A stretch of DNA of 64,000 nt from Ophioderma brevispina (GCA_023653785.1 JAMKCH010001715.1:1-64000); one strand, 5' to 3'. Counted from the stretch's first letter, positions 24,085 to 35,287 are shown. The notes: a model not told the origin generated them from the sequence alone. Translations and numbers: made by a program.

Positions 24085-24375
24085 GTTTTGTGTCGTATGC
24101 AAAGATTGCAGAAGGATATCGTAGATTACTGGGGGTCGTAGGGTCGGTGTGTGTATCTGTGTATCTATGTGGTGTGTCTCTGGTCCAAAATGTTAACCTT
24201 AATATATGCTGCCGTGTGGGTGCCATAAGGGCTTACAATGATGTAACTGGTGGAAAGGAGGGGGCGGGGTGGGGGGACATGTGGGTGACCCTCGGGTGAC
24301 CTTCGTGACCTTGTGACCTTTGGCTCATTCACAAACCGCGTGGCCAGACGACACTTGCGGTCCGGACCACTGTGT
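24085..24375 (+). repeat. Family B element (GTGACC-rich), copy 1
   Basis: The head has TTTTGTGTCGTATGCAAAGA, then a GTGTGTATCTGTGTATC tract and CTGGTCCAAAATGTTAACC. A run of GGTGACC units follows at 24290-24325. The end AAACCGCGTGGCCAGACGAC ... TTGCGGTCCGGACCA parallels the 3' end of family A, including the palindrome GGTCCGGACC at 24359-24368. It directly abuts the mariner-like element at 24377. Confidence 0.6.
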
Positions 24376-24376
24376 A

Positions 24377-25862
24377 CAGAGTGTTCCCAAAATAAATGCA
24401 ATCTCGGTGGTGCTATAGAATTTAAAATTACTGAGATTATTAAATTTTAAAAACAGATACGGAATGACAAACTAGTTCGTACATGGCCTGTCAAATTTGG
24501 TCGGATTCGGTTCACTTCGTTTTGAAACAAAGGAGAGTATGTAACCCGCTGTCAAATTACCTCGTTCCAAGTTTGTAAAGCTCGTTTAAAGCAGGTTCAC
24601 CGGAAAAGTGAAATAAACTGTTGTTCAATACAAAAATCTCCTGGTACGGATCTGCCTTTTGTTTTTAAAATATAATTTAAAATATTTGTTGGTATTGTTT
24701 TATGCACGGTCTTTTATCGTCTGTATAATATTTTTCATCTACTCATATTTAGATAGTAACTTAGAGACTTGGCCAACAAATTTTAACTCCAGTGGGTCTG
24801 ACAAATCCGTGTGAATATTGCAATGCAGGGGGGATGAAATACCAAATGAAAATGGTTGGTTATACTTCAAAAATTATTTTAAAACATTGAAATGTTGGAA
24901 ATTATTTGTAAGGATACCCTTTCTCCAACTACGGTTCAAATTTCATCTGATTTGACTTCACTGATTTTTAGAACAAGGCGATTACGTACGTAAGAACCAT
25001 TTAAGCCGTTCAAAGTTTGACCGATGAATACACAATCAAGGCATCGTAGGTCCTTGTTTATTCTTCTCTTCTATGTCTCTTTATCCTTACACTTAAGTTT
25101 GGTTCAATTAACCCAGTATAACCTTGTAATAAATCTTAAACATTACAGCCATCATGTCTTTGACAAAGAAAATGGAAATCTTCTTCTGTTCAACAATGGA
25201 TTATCTGACTTGTTGTTTGATGCAACCTCATGTTTGATTTTCCATTGGATTAATTTGTGTTTGTTGTTGTTCTATCAAATTCTTCCATAATTATAACTAG
25301 GAAGTCCCTTCAACATCCATTCATCGACCATTCATGCAATTTCCATTCATTTAAAGAGTATTTAAATCATCATTTTGGTATTTTGAGTCCCTCCGCTGCA
25401 CCGCTGCAATTGCAATATTCACGCGGATTTGTCACACACACTGAAGATGTAACATTTAAGTTTGGCCAAGTTTTACAATATAAATATGAGGAGAGGAAAA
25501 ATAATGCAAGAGCGAGAAAAGACCGTGTAAAACAAGAATGACAAATATTTTAGTAATTTATTTTTTAAACAAAACTATAGGATTAGTAGCAAAAGATTTG
25601 TTTGTAGTTAAAAATTTATTCAACTTTTTGATATGTGAACCTGGTTTTAAAACGATCTAAGGCAACTTGGAATGGGGTAATTGGACAGCGGGTTACCTAA
25701 TAGCCTTTGTGTCAAAACTAGTGAAACCGGATCAGACAAAAAATTTGACAGGTGTACGAAACTAGTTTTCTTCAGGAATCTGCTATAAAATTTGGAATAA
25801 CTCTCAGTAAGTTGAAATTATAGCACCAAAACTGCGGAGGATTGCAGTTATTTGGACACCTG
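24377..25862. mobile_element. Tc1/mariner-like element with about 220-bp inverted ends
   Basis: The arms at about 24377-24620 and 25620-25862 are inverted copies. Shared blocks include GTGT(T)CC(C)AAA(A)TAA.TGCAATC at the tips, GGTGCTATA, CTAGTTTCGTAC versus CTAGTTCGTAC, CCTGTCAAATTTG versus CTGTCAAATTTTT, and TAACCCGCTGTC(A/C)AATTACC. The left tip follows a TA. Tips of the type CAG.GTGTCCCAAA are usual for Tc1/mariner elements. The roughly 1-kb core has only ORFs of about 90 codons without a transposase-like DDE pattern, so it is non-autonomous or gutted. Confidence 0.7.
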
Positions 25863-26159
25863 ATATTTTAATATATATGCTAGTATGGGGACATTTCAGT
25901 AAAACCATTCCAGGGGGGACCCACCACTGACACTGTTGGAGTGCATAAAACTGCATACATGGCTTTTCTATGAAGAAACTGACTTTGTTTAGTCTCAGAT
26001 GATGTGTCACACATTGCTACTGGAATGTGAGTGAATCCCAAGCATTGTTACACAAAGATGGTAAATTGGATTTGATCCAAGTGTCAAGAAAATGGGAAAT
26101 GCATGGGCCACAAGTTTAATGGATGCATTCTTAAGTCTGCAACATGCATTATATAAATC

Positions 26160-26375
26160 AATGATGAGCATGTTTTAAGACGGGCTTTTGAGATTGCTGG
26201 TGGGAGGTTTGAGGAGGAGGGGGAATCCAAGGAAGACTTGGAAGAAGCAAGTTGGAGGAGGAGAGTAGGAGGGTTGGGTGAGATGGCGGATGCATTTCAT
26301 TGAGGTTAATCACAGAAGAAAGTTGTACAGGGATGTGCTAATATTACCAAAACCACTAAAAATTGAATAATTGTG
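26160..26375 (+). mobile_element. Probable LINE C-terminal tail (fragment)
   Basis: Reading in shifting frames gives DEHVLRRAFEIAGG, then RRRGNPRKTWKKQV, then HRRKLYRDVLIL. A basic G.PRKTW motif followed by a short tail ending in KLYRD is usual at the C-terminus of LINE reverse transcriptases. No RT core was found upstream, so this is a remnant and the call is tentative. Confidence 0.4.
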
Positions 26376-26989
26376 TGCTTTTCAATCCATTGGGTAAAAT
26401 AAGCCTAATTCAATTGAATTGGGTGGTTTAGGTCTCTCCTCTCTTCTGCTGAAGCCGCCCATGCATGTGATTGGATGGATTTTTTTTAAGCAACCCGTCT
26501 CAGTAAATTGGGTGTTTTTTATGCACTTTCACCTACATTTGCTCATATCATGTGAATTACTGACGTCTGAGTTGTGAAACCAAATCGGGTCTTTTGCAGT
26601 GCTTCCTCTCCCATCCTTATGAACCAGTTCTTTTCTTTCACAAAATGTACTATCTTCAGCAGATAGCAAAAATCAGAACATTTGCCTTTGGCCAGTAATT
26701 GACTCATTTCTGGTCCGCTATAGTTGCTACAATAGCTAGTACTGATAGAATAACATTCAATCTTCATAAATTTTCCTGTCCCTTAAGGAACCCTTTCCCT
26801 CAATGAGGAGTCATAATAATGTGATATAAGGTCTGTTAAAGAATTAATTTGGAAATAATTATAATGTTTTGGAAGTAGTAACAAACTTTTTGAGTAGTAG
26901 AGATTTTGTCTGAGCATTTATCCCCCTGCTTGAAAAAAGAGGGCGATTTACAATAGCGCGTATATCCGATGTGTTATGTATATGTATGT

Positions 26990-27195
26990 GTGTGTGTTCA
27001 TGTGGTGAGGTTTTCAGTTTGTCACATCTCCTTGGAAATTTTAAGTCAGATGACACCAGACTTGGGGCTTAAGGTGCAATAGGGGGTTCCTTCATGTGTG
27101 AGTGAAGTCAAAGGTCAGGGGACCAAGGTCAAAGGTCAATGAGGTCATGTTCCAAATTGCCATCTTGCCAGAGGGATGACGCAATTTACTTGCGT
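26990..27195 (+). repeat. Family B-like fragment with AGGTCA sites
   Basis: A GTATGTGTGTGTGTTCATG tract is followed by GTGAAGTCAAAGGTCAGGGG and ACCAAGGTCAAAGGTCAATGAGGTCA, with an exact AGGTCAAAGGTCA. It ends in TGACGCAATTTACTTGCG. Head and tail are partly decayed. Confidence 0.5.
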
Positions 27196-28102
27196 TTGTT
27201 GTATAATTTCTGAGGCTTTTTGGGGAAACTGCAATCCTAACTTAGAGTAAAATTTTTAAGTAGGTGTGGGTGGGGTTGAAACATGCAATCTCTGATGCTC
27301 TGTACCTAAAAAAATCAGCCTTCATCATATGACTTTTTCATTTTGTTGAAGAGGTATGGTGCTAACCATCCAAAAAATCCAGTTATGAAAGAACCAGTTA
27401 CTTTATAGGCTGAGAAAATTACATTTGATGAGAGGTAATTTTGTACACAAGTCTATAAGTCCCCATAGACTTGTGTGGTTTGATTCCAAAGGCCTTTGAA
27501 TTTAGTGGTGTGATAACAGAGGTCATGATTTGTATGTTAGCCCCTAACCGGGACCTGTGGTAGGCAAATTCCTGGGCCTCACACACCAAGGATTTTAGCG
27601 ATAAACATTAGCAATTATTACTGACCTCTCGTCGGCAAACTTGTGTGGGCAGACCAGCTGATATCGGGTTGCAGTTTTTGCAGTGTTAAATTTGAAAAAC
27701 GACTCAAGGTGAGACATTATGACTAGAAATCTAGAGCAGGCTCCGGTCAGAATTGCTGTCTCGCTAGCTTTCAGCAATGGTTCAGCTTCACTGCGCTAAA
27801 ACAATGGAACCACTGAAGCGAATCTGGGCTAGAAGTAGCCCAAAGTCTGGGTTAAGTGTTAAAGTGCCCTCTATTGTTCAATTTCCATAGAGATTTGTGT
27901 AAGAGAAGTCATGTTTACCTGCAATCAATTTTCATAAAATTTGCAAAGGAGGTATCTGACCATATCAGTGGTCAGAACTTTCACTATCGATATTGTTTTA
28001 TTCTGATTTTGTCATAATAAATGAGACTTTCAAACACCTGTGAATGTATGTCTATTTCAGAGGTTGTTACTTTGTAATGAGTAACCCCCAAAATTTAACA
28101 CA

Positions 28103-28109
28103 CATGCAT

Positions 28110-28145
<36 letters not shown>

Positions 28146-28160
28146 ACAATACACACAACG
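28103..28160. repeat. (CA)n microsatellite
   Basis: A CACACA run of about 30 bp, preceded by CATGCATG and followed by imperfect ACACAATACACACAAC units. Confidence 0.95.
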
Positions 28161-28164
28161 CATA

Positions 28165-29630
28165 CACAAATCCCAATTAAAAACAAAATACTTATTACAG
28201 GCAACACATATTTTAAAGAACATATGTTTTTCTGATATATTACACCCAGGGTAAAAAGTCAATGACAGTGTTTTTGCCATATACCTATCTTACCAGGTTA
28301 TACACGCTCCATGATAAAAATAGAAAGGTAATACACATAATTATCATCACATGAGTTTCTCACTTGCATTTCTGCATAGTACATTTTCCAGGAATCACAA
28401 GTAGAGTGTCTACACGATTACCTCCAGATGATACTTTAATGAGTTTCTATTTATAAGTGAAAAATGAGTTCATTACCTTATGTTGTATAGTCTTGGCATT
28501 CAACAACCACCTACGCTACTGTTGCCCTACTGTTGCCCTTGTTCGGAAGCTGTCCATAACACAGGATTAGCCAGCCTGTAATAATTACTAGCTATCCTCT
28601 TGTTTCATGTCAATAGGTCAGGTTGGTGCGTTATTTGTTAAAAACAAGTGGCATCAATTTGACCAAACATTGTTTCTAAATCTGTTTCGGAGGATAATGC
28701 AAGACTTCATTTGGCAAGTATTGTAAGCAGGGCCTGTATGCAGGGTATGTTTTTTGAGTGGTGTGCCTTTGAAAAAGTGGATCTTTTTTGGGGAAACTGG
28801 CTATTTTGCAGGAAAATTTTGTAAAGGTGGAATGGACATATCTAAAATGGTTCCGTTTGTTTGCGACTTTGGAAACTTCTTACCCAAGAAGGAAAGTAGG
28901 AACTTTGGTCAAATTTTACTTTAAAAAAAAAAAAAAATTATATTGAAAAAATAACAAAAAAGTGAACTTCCATATTTTTCAAGTTAACATTTAAGGGGTG
29001 CAATGGTGCAACCATACCACTTAAAATATAGACTGATTCTAAGGACTATTGGTGGTAGAAGATGCTTGTTAAAATAGAGAAAATGAAATTGATTGCAGGT
29101 GGTTGAAATATTAGTGTAAATATAAATTAGTTTAATTCACTGATATAACAAAGGCTTGACCTTTTCAACTTTTCAACATGATAAGTTCCTATGAACCATG
29201 TCATTTAATTACTTTTGTAGGGTCTGTTAATTTCAAAAGAATTGCATATGATTGTGTATCTTTACAGAGTTTATACCACATGCCTGATAGGAAATGCATC
29301 ACTAATTGTTCCATTTAGACTTCAGTAACCTAGGGAAAATTGTTGGATGTAAAAACAAACACAGACAATGAACAAAAAAATGATGGGAACGAGCGCACAT
29401 CTAATAAAGAAATGGACTCACTTGCGCTCTTAATCAATAAACCAAATAGAGAGGAATTTTAATGCTTTATTATCTATGCTGAAAAAGTATATTCATCTTA
29501 AGATTGACCTACCCAACCAGCATCCAAGAACCAGCCCCCCATATGCTCATAGTTTCTGAGGAGATACTGCTGAACCAATTATAGTAGATTAAACCCTCAT
29601 GTGCCTTTAGTACTTTTCCGAAGGTATGGA
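28165..29630. other. No recognised gene
   Basis: AT-rich intronic DNA with a poly-A run at about 28923-28936. No ORF, repeat family or splice-bounded exon was recognised. Confidence 0.45.
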
Positions 29631-29787
29631 CATATTGAAGGACACTGGAACATTTGAAAAATAGTCGCCCTCAAGATGTTCTAAAATCGTATTTTGGCAG
29701 GTTGTAAGGCTTTTAATACAAAAGCCCTCAACCCGAAATGATTAAGACTAAATCAGCATATTATAGCTAAACAGAAGATTGTATAAG

Positions 29788-30141
29788 TTAAAGGTGCAAC
29801 GAGAGATTTCACATATCAGGTGTCATTTAAAAAATCGAAAGTACTGGTTTTTTTGCCCTGATGTAAGCTTTCCCAATCATATCCCATCTCAAAGGAATCA
29901 GCTGAGAAGTTTCTTGGTACAAAATTGTGAAATTTCTAATTTCGTATAGGACAAATACGAAATTCAGCTAGTTTTGCATTGAAATATACGCACATGCCAA
30001 TCACCTGTTTTCTCTCTTTTAAGACATTATGTAGCCAAATACAACCTAGGGTAGAATATCTATTGGGTGTCTTTCTATATGAAAAATTACAATTATTGAC
30101 CTAATATTTCGGTGCCTCAAAACTTCTCGTTGCACCTTTAA
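29788..30141. mobile_element. MITE family H, TTAA-ended, inserted in family C
   Basis: The left end TTAAAGGTGCAACGAGA is matched exactly at the right end by TCTCGTTGCACCTTTAA. TTAA at both tips fits the TTAA target preference of piggyBac-type transposases. An internal hairpin (AATTTCGTATAGG ... ATACGAAATT) lies near 29938-29965. It is non-coding, and the host copy resumes directly after it. Confidence 0.75.
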
Positions 30142-31944
30142 AACTCGCTGGCGAAAATAGCGTTTAACACAGAACACGCACGCCGTATGCATGTTTCCCA
30201 CCTGGCACACTGTTTGATCGTCTATAACCTTGTGTTTTAATATCAGTGAGTCTGAGTCCAAAATATTCATGTATATACCATTGGTGTTATTAAAGTTTAT
30301 GGAAAACGTAAAAAGTTCGGCCAACAAATTACTGGATGTCTTTATCCGCATATCGATGTCCCTATCTGTCTTGGGTATATTATTTTTAGTCTTCCGCCTC
30401 AAAGAGGATGGAAGACTATTAAGTTAGTGTGCTGTCCGCTTGAGGTCGTTCCGTCCGCATGTTTTCCATGTTGCCAAAATACCTTTTGTTCGCATTATCT
30501 GCCTATTCGTCTAATTGGCGATGTAACAGGGGGGGGGGCGAGCTCTCAAAGTTCGGATAAATTTGGGCTGTTTTAGTTCCCCGGAGACTGCCCGGAGCAA
30601 TCGACTGTTGGGAACTTTGGTTCGATTTACTGCCACTGACTTAGTACATTGGTGACACCACACGGCACCGCCATGGGTGATTGCGCCACACACTTGTGTG
30701 TTCTGCCATCCAATGCCCTCTGCCACAATGCTATGCCCTCTCATACGTCATCGGACCTAGCAGAAGTGGTTGCTGTGTGCCCATTGCATTAGGTGGCCGT
30801 TGTTATGTTTTTCCTTGCTGTCGAGGCTTTGGCATTATTTCGTAACCCTTGAAGCTCCAAACTGAGTGATGAACGAATGTGAAAATTGGTTACGGGGATC
30901 GGCTGGATGTTACCTATACTTTTTTCATGATGATTCGAACTCTGTCTAATACTGTTGAATTTGGAATGTCCACATAAATAACGATACAATCGGATATGCT
31001 GTACAGGTTAAGGAGTCGTGACCCTATTGTTTAGGTAGGCCTCTCTGGTTTTTTTGTTGAGCTTTTGAAGTACTGATTTGAGGTAGTACAACGTTGTCAT
31101 ACTGAAATTTCGGTCACGTCAGACGAGTCATTTCAATCTTTTGCATTTCACATTTACGAATCACCTCATGCCGACCACCAATGTCCAAAAACGACATAAA
31201 GGTCCCTGTACTAATTGGCAGGTACGGATATCGGATTTGGCTGCATAATGCAGCTTCATGAATATAGCATTTGTAGTGTGTGCCCTGCACCGGTTCATTG
31301 CCACTGTGTAACGGTACTTGATAGGCAAGACCTGCCCGATGGAGCTCGGCCCAGTCCACCAGCAGGGCACGCACACGGCGAAGTTGCACACACCCCGTAG
31401 ACAGCACGCTGTACGGCGTGTAACATTGCATGAGGTTGTGAACTCTCTCACGTTTTTTGTCACTTAAAATCACTACTGCTTCATATTATCATCATGTTAC
31501 AGTAAAAATATATCTTATCTTGGTCTCTGAGGGTTCATTTTAGTGGAAAGAATAAAAAGATCAACTTTCGGAAGAATTTAAAAGGGGACTTTTGGCACAA
31601 AAAACGTTTTTCAAAACGATCCTAGAACTCTGTAATATTTTACCTTTAGAGTTGAGGCACTTTTACCATTCTTTGTGTGTAATTTCCACAAAGATTCCTA
31701 CGTAAAATTTTTAAATTTAGAAGTATAACTGATGCAAACTGTCAAACCCAGCACCCAGGACGAGTAACAAACTTTCCATCAAATACCATCGGTCCCCCCC
31801 CCCCATTTCTCAAACGAAGGGTCCCGGGTCATGGCAAAAACAATAAGGAGGCTGGCGAATAGAGGCATATATGATAATCGTTCATTCACAAGGCATGTAG
31901 TCCATCTAGATGGCCCCTCGTTCTCTCCATGACCTGCCCCATTT

Positions 31945-32330
31945 TTGTGTCGTCTGCAAGAATTTCAGAAGGCACATAGGGATTTTTTCTGGTCGTGTCT
32001 GTATCTGTGTGTATGTATCTGTGGTCCAAAATGTAATGGGGACGGTGTGGGTGTTGGGGAGTGGGGTGGGGTGTTGGGAGGGTGTTTGGGGAGGGGTGGG
32101 TGCGGGGAGGGGTTGGGGTGTTGGGAGGGTGGGGTGTTGGGGAGGGAGGGGATGGGGTGTTGGGGAGGGGATGGGGTGTGGGAGGGGGTAGGTGTTGGGG
32201 AGGGGGTAAGGTGTCGGGAGTGGGTGGGGTGGGAGAGGGAGATGGTTGTTGGGGAGGGGGTGGGGTTGGGGGGTGGGTGGGGTGTTTCGGGGGTGGGTGG
32301 GGTTTTGTCGTGGGGGTCCGGTGTTTTTGT
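31945..32330 (+). repeat. Family B head and GGGTGTTGGGGAGG minisatellite
   Basis: The head TTTTTGTGTCGTCTGCAAGA, with GGCACATAGGGATT and a TCTGTATCTGTGTGTATG tract, ends in GGTCCAAAATGTAATGGGG. About 280 bp of G/T-rich DNA follow, made of variants of GGGTGTTGGGGAGGGG. G runs of three to five bases at short spacing could form G-quadruplexes. The long Pro-rich minus-strand and Gly-rich plus-strand ORFs are products of the repeat. Confidence 0.75.
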
Positions 32331-32575
32331 GGAGTGTGTCTTCCTCTTTGTCTTTTTGTTGTGGCTTTGATTTCGGTTTTCTTCTCCATTGTTTCGTTTT
32401 CTCATAGCATTCTTCTTTTCATGTGCTTCATTTTTTACTTTGTTTTTTTCTCTTTTTCCTTTTTAAGATCTCCTTTTTTTTTATCATCTGTTTTTTAATT
32501 TTCGGCTTTTTCCTTTTTTCCTTTCTTTTTTTTTTTTCTCCCTTTTCTGGGTATTTTTTTTTTGTTTTTTGGTGA
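32330..32575. repeat. T-rich low-complexity tract
   Basis: This is pyrimidine-rich, mostly T and TTTTC, with almost no other content. It separates the G-rich array from the TGACCT array. Confidence 0.85.
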
Positions 32576-32599
32576 CCCATGCATCATATGGTGACGGCG

Positions 32600-32935
32600 T
32601 GTGCGGGGGGGTGAGCCTCAGGGTGGGAGGGGTGACCTGGTTGACCTCATGTGACCTGGTGACCTCAGGTGAACCCGGGTGACCTCACGTGACCCGGTGA
32701 CCTCACGTGACCTGGGTGACCCCTCACGTGACCTTGTGGACCTCGTGTGACCTGGGTGACCTCGTGTGACCTGGGTGACTCGTGTGCCTGGGTGACCCTC
32801 GTGTTAACCGGGTGCCCTCGTTACCTCGTGTGACCTGGGTGACCTCAGTTGACCTGGGTGACCTCGTGTGACCTGGTGACCTCGTGTGACCTGTGGTACT
32901 CGTGACCTTGGTGACCTCATGTACCTTTGGCCCCA
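32600..32935 (+). repeat. GTGACCT minisatellite with half-site spacing
   Basis: About 17 degenerate copies of a unit like GGTGACCTCGTGTGACCT. TGACCT hexamers are spaced alternately by four bases (TGACCTCGTGTGACCT) and by three (TGACCTGGGTGACCT). On the minus strand these are AGGTCA direct repeats of DR4 and DR3 type. A ...CCATTAACAAAATCATGACGGCAG end follows, similar to the 3' end of families A and B. Confidence 0.8.
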
Positions 32936-32999
32936 TTAACAAAATCATGACGGCAGCCTCCCTTAGCAGTCCAACAACTGTCAATGTATTTTGTAAAAA

Positions 33000-33745
33000 T
33001 ATATAAAACACTGCAAATAAAATGCTGCAAATTAACAGAAAAGAACTGGTCAAGGACTCATCTGGGTATGCACAGATTGACATTTAGTGACCCACTTGAC
33101 ATTTGACTTCTAGTGACCCCATGTGCTCTTTTGACCTCAAATGACCTTTGATCCATTTGATTAAAATCACATACTTTCAACAAATAAAACCTATATGTAT
33201 ACTTTCTGCAATTGATGCTGTGATCACCAAACCTAACAAGAACTGGGACGGGATTCATGGAGTATACACAGATTGACCTCAATGACCCTACCTGACCTTT
33301 GACCCATTTTTTGAAATTTGATACATTTTTCCAAATAAAGTTGTTTACTACCAACTTGCTAAAAAGAACCACTGGCGCCAGGGCCCCGTGCACTATAAGT
33401 CATGGACCTCTAATTAACTCTGCATGACCTTTGACCCCCATTTTGTCAAATCTATAAAACACTTCTACAAAATGCTGTGACAACCTAACTTTAAACAACC
33501 ACTGGTTCAGGACTTTTGTAGGGTATGCACAGATGAACTCTTCTGACCCCTATGTGACCTTTAACAATATTCTTCTGCAAATAGTCTTAGAATCATCAAA
33601 CTTTGCCATAAGAACTACTGGCCCAAGACCATGGGGTTTATATATTCTATTGACCTCTAATGACCTTATGTAAACTTCAAGCCTATTTTGAAAAAAAATC
33701 TTTTAAACACTCTTTCTAAAAAAAGAGCTATAATCACCAAACTTG
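33000..33745. repeat. Tandem repeat, unit about 150 bp
   Basis: Four to five units share a TATAAAACAC(T)..TGCAAA(T)AAAATGCTG-type block, CACCAAAC(T)T, AAGAACTACTGG.C.AGGAC, GGGTATGCACAGATTGAC and TGACCTTTGA(C/T)CCATTTTGT. It also carries TGACCT half-sites. It resembles the 18700-19225 array in layout. Confidence 0.7.
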
Positions 33746-34429
33746 CACACAAGAACTGCTTCATCCGTTACAAACCACCCCAAATACTCGCACACCCCAT
33801 CCCAACTACAACCCAATCCACGAACCAACATGATGGGCGGAAGACTTGGTTAGTGATCCACTTGTTATGTGTAAAATATATCTCTGTTCTTCCAGTGGCC
33901 TAGACTATCATTTGAGAGCAAATTAAAGAAATTTCATATTTTGTGAAAATGTGCCAGTGCCGCTTTAAATCGGGTGAATCGGGCCACATATTTTCTTTTT
34001 CTGCCTCCTCTCCCAACTAATCAACCCAAAACTTTTCCTCTGGTGACACGATGGGTGGTCAAAGGGTACTGTTCATAGTTTGTGAAGAAATCTTGTTTAT
34101 ACCAATGTTATTGAAAATGGTCTTGAATTCTCATCTCAATCTCGAGAATCTTTTTTTCTTGGTCGAAAGTGACCAGAGCGAAATAGTCCTCCCATTTTTG
34201 TGAACGCGTCGCAAAATGCTGGAGTTGGCTTTGACCCGGAAGTGAAATTTTAGTAGTTGTTTTGAAGTAAACAATGCCCACATACACGTGGGTGACAAAT
34301 TCCTGAAATGCTCCGAGCACCAGCTGATAAAAACAAAATCAAACCACTCGATCAATGCCACCCCAGGTGAAATTTAAAGAAATCTTCGCTTCTAGTATTC
34401 TTCTGTCTAGTGCCCTTTACCCACCTATG

Positions 34430-34770
34430 TTAAAGGGGCATTTCGTGATCCACGCTCGTCCCCCCCGACTTAACCTCAAAAGTTGAGATTTCATATCATC
34501 TGAACCGTTAACCATTAGTAAGCCATGTGTTGCCAAATCTTACATGCAAATTCCGTTGTGTCTGTATAAATTCGCCATTATGTATTTTCTGTCCGTTTAC
34601 GGACAAAATTAAAGCACAGTAGCCGATGGGACTGTGGGAACTGAGCATTTGCGCACAACACAAGACCACAAAGTCGGGATCAGCTTAAAAATTTGTTGAA
34701 TAAGCTTTTCTCAATGATAGCTATGTAAATGAAATAAACAAAGGTGCTAGAACACGAAAAGCCCCTTTAA
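34430..34770. mobile_element. MITE family F, TTAA-ended, intact copy
   Basis: The left end TTAAAGGGGCATTTCGTG is mirrored by ACACGAAAAGCCCCTTTAA at the right. Internally there is a palindrome, TTCTGTCCGTTTACGGACA. The second copy at 56134-56502 shares nearly the whole length. At 341 bp without ORFs and with TTAA at each tip, it fits a piggyBac-type non-autonomous element. It ends about 360 bp before BRF1 exon 3. Confidence 0.8.
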
Positions 34771-34844
34771 TGGTTCAACATAGCTCTCTGTCTGTATTTC
34801 CTTAAGTTAACTTAAGTTTTTTAGCATCAACTTGAAGCCCGAGC

Positions 34845-34975
34845 AGTCCTGCTGCCAGCCGCCTGCCTCCGGCTGCCTGCCTGCCTGCCTGCCTGCCTGC
34901 ACTTGCCAATCCTGCCTGCCTCCTCCCTCCCTCCTCCCTCCACCCTCCCTCCCTCCCTCCCTCCCTCCTGTCCTT
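34845..34975. repeat. CTGC/CCTCC simple repeat
   Basis: A (CTGC)n stretch (CTGCCTGCCTGCCTGCCTGC) grades into a (CCTC/CCTCC)n stretch. This is pure pyrimidine-biased simple sequence in the BRF1 intron, about 150 bp before exon 3. Confidence 0.9.
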
Positions 34976-35127
34976 CTTTCTCAAATAGAAGTTGTAATCA
35001 ATAAAGAAAAGAAAATCAAAACACTACTGAAAATTGCTTCAATAACCTTAGTCCTATACCTTTGTAAGTGTTTTAACATTAGCTATCAGACCTTGATTTT
35101 ATTGTATTTTCTGTGTGTGCAACCCAT

Positions 35128-35253
35128 GTTGACAGAGTTTGAGGAGACTCCACAAGGCCAGTGTTAAAAATGATCAGTTTCATAAGATTGATTTGGAAGA
35201 AGAACAGGATCCTCCGTCTTTACACAAGCGGAGGAGGCGAGCCAAAATGCCAG
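35128..35253 (+). CDS. BRF1: BRF1 internal exon with frameshift and poor acceptor
   Basis: The exon encodes LTEFEETP and then, in another frame, FHKIDLEEEQDPPS followed by an arginine/lysine-rich run. This is the BRF1 segment just after the second cyclin fold (vertebrate pattern LTEFEDTP...F.KIDLEEE.DPPS). Three problems are visible. First, to complete the Arg codon left by the previous exon and keep LTEF, the exon must start at 35128, but the two bases before it are AT, not AG. The nearest AG (35134-35135) would put the join out of frame. Second, between TP and FHK the frame shifts by one near 35170, around a TGTTAAAAA run. Third, the end reads ATGCCAG before GTAAGC, one base longer than needed to join the next exon in phase. 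The spacing and donor still look like a real exon. Its status as gene or pseudogene is open. Confidence 0.75.
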
Positions 35254-35287
35254 GTAAGCCTCTAGATGTGTTCTTAAAAACGATATG

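Larger units (their letters stand above)
30388..33846 (+). mobile_element. 3.46-kb hairpin-headed element inserted in family C
   Basis: The left tip is a hairpin, AGTCTTCCGCCTC-AAA-GAGGATGGAAGACT, and the right tip reads GGGCGGAAGACT, so the tips are inverted (AGTCTTCCGCC and GGCGGAAGACT) and the last 10 bases also echo the second arm of the hairpin. The interior holds a CpG-richer 1-kb part with an unrecognised 119-codon minus-strand ORF (31114-31473), a family B head, GT-rich and T-rich tracts, a TGACCT minisatellite and a roughly 150-bp tandem repeat. The boundaries are placed by comparison with uninterrupted family C copies. No transposase was recognised. Confidence 0.55.
29636..33968 (+). 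mobile_element. MITE family C, copy 2, split by two insertions
   Basis: Family C sequence is seen at 29636-29787, 30142-30387 and 33847-33968, in the same order as the unbroken copy at 35288-35800. The right end is again GTGCCAGTGCCGCTTTAA. The interruptions are a 354-bp MITE (29788-30141) and a 3.46-kb element (30388-33846). Confidence 0.65.

Noticed and set aside
31886..32405. Pro-rich minus-strand ORFs and Gly/Val/Trp-rich plus-strand ORFs
   Set aside because: Products of the GGGTGTTGGGGAGG array; opposite strands and several frames are open together, as expected of low-complexity DNA.
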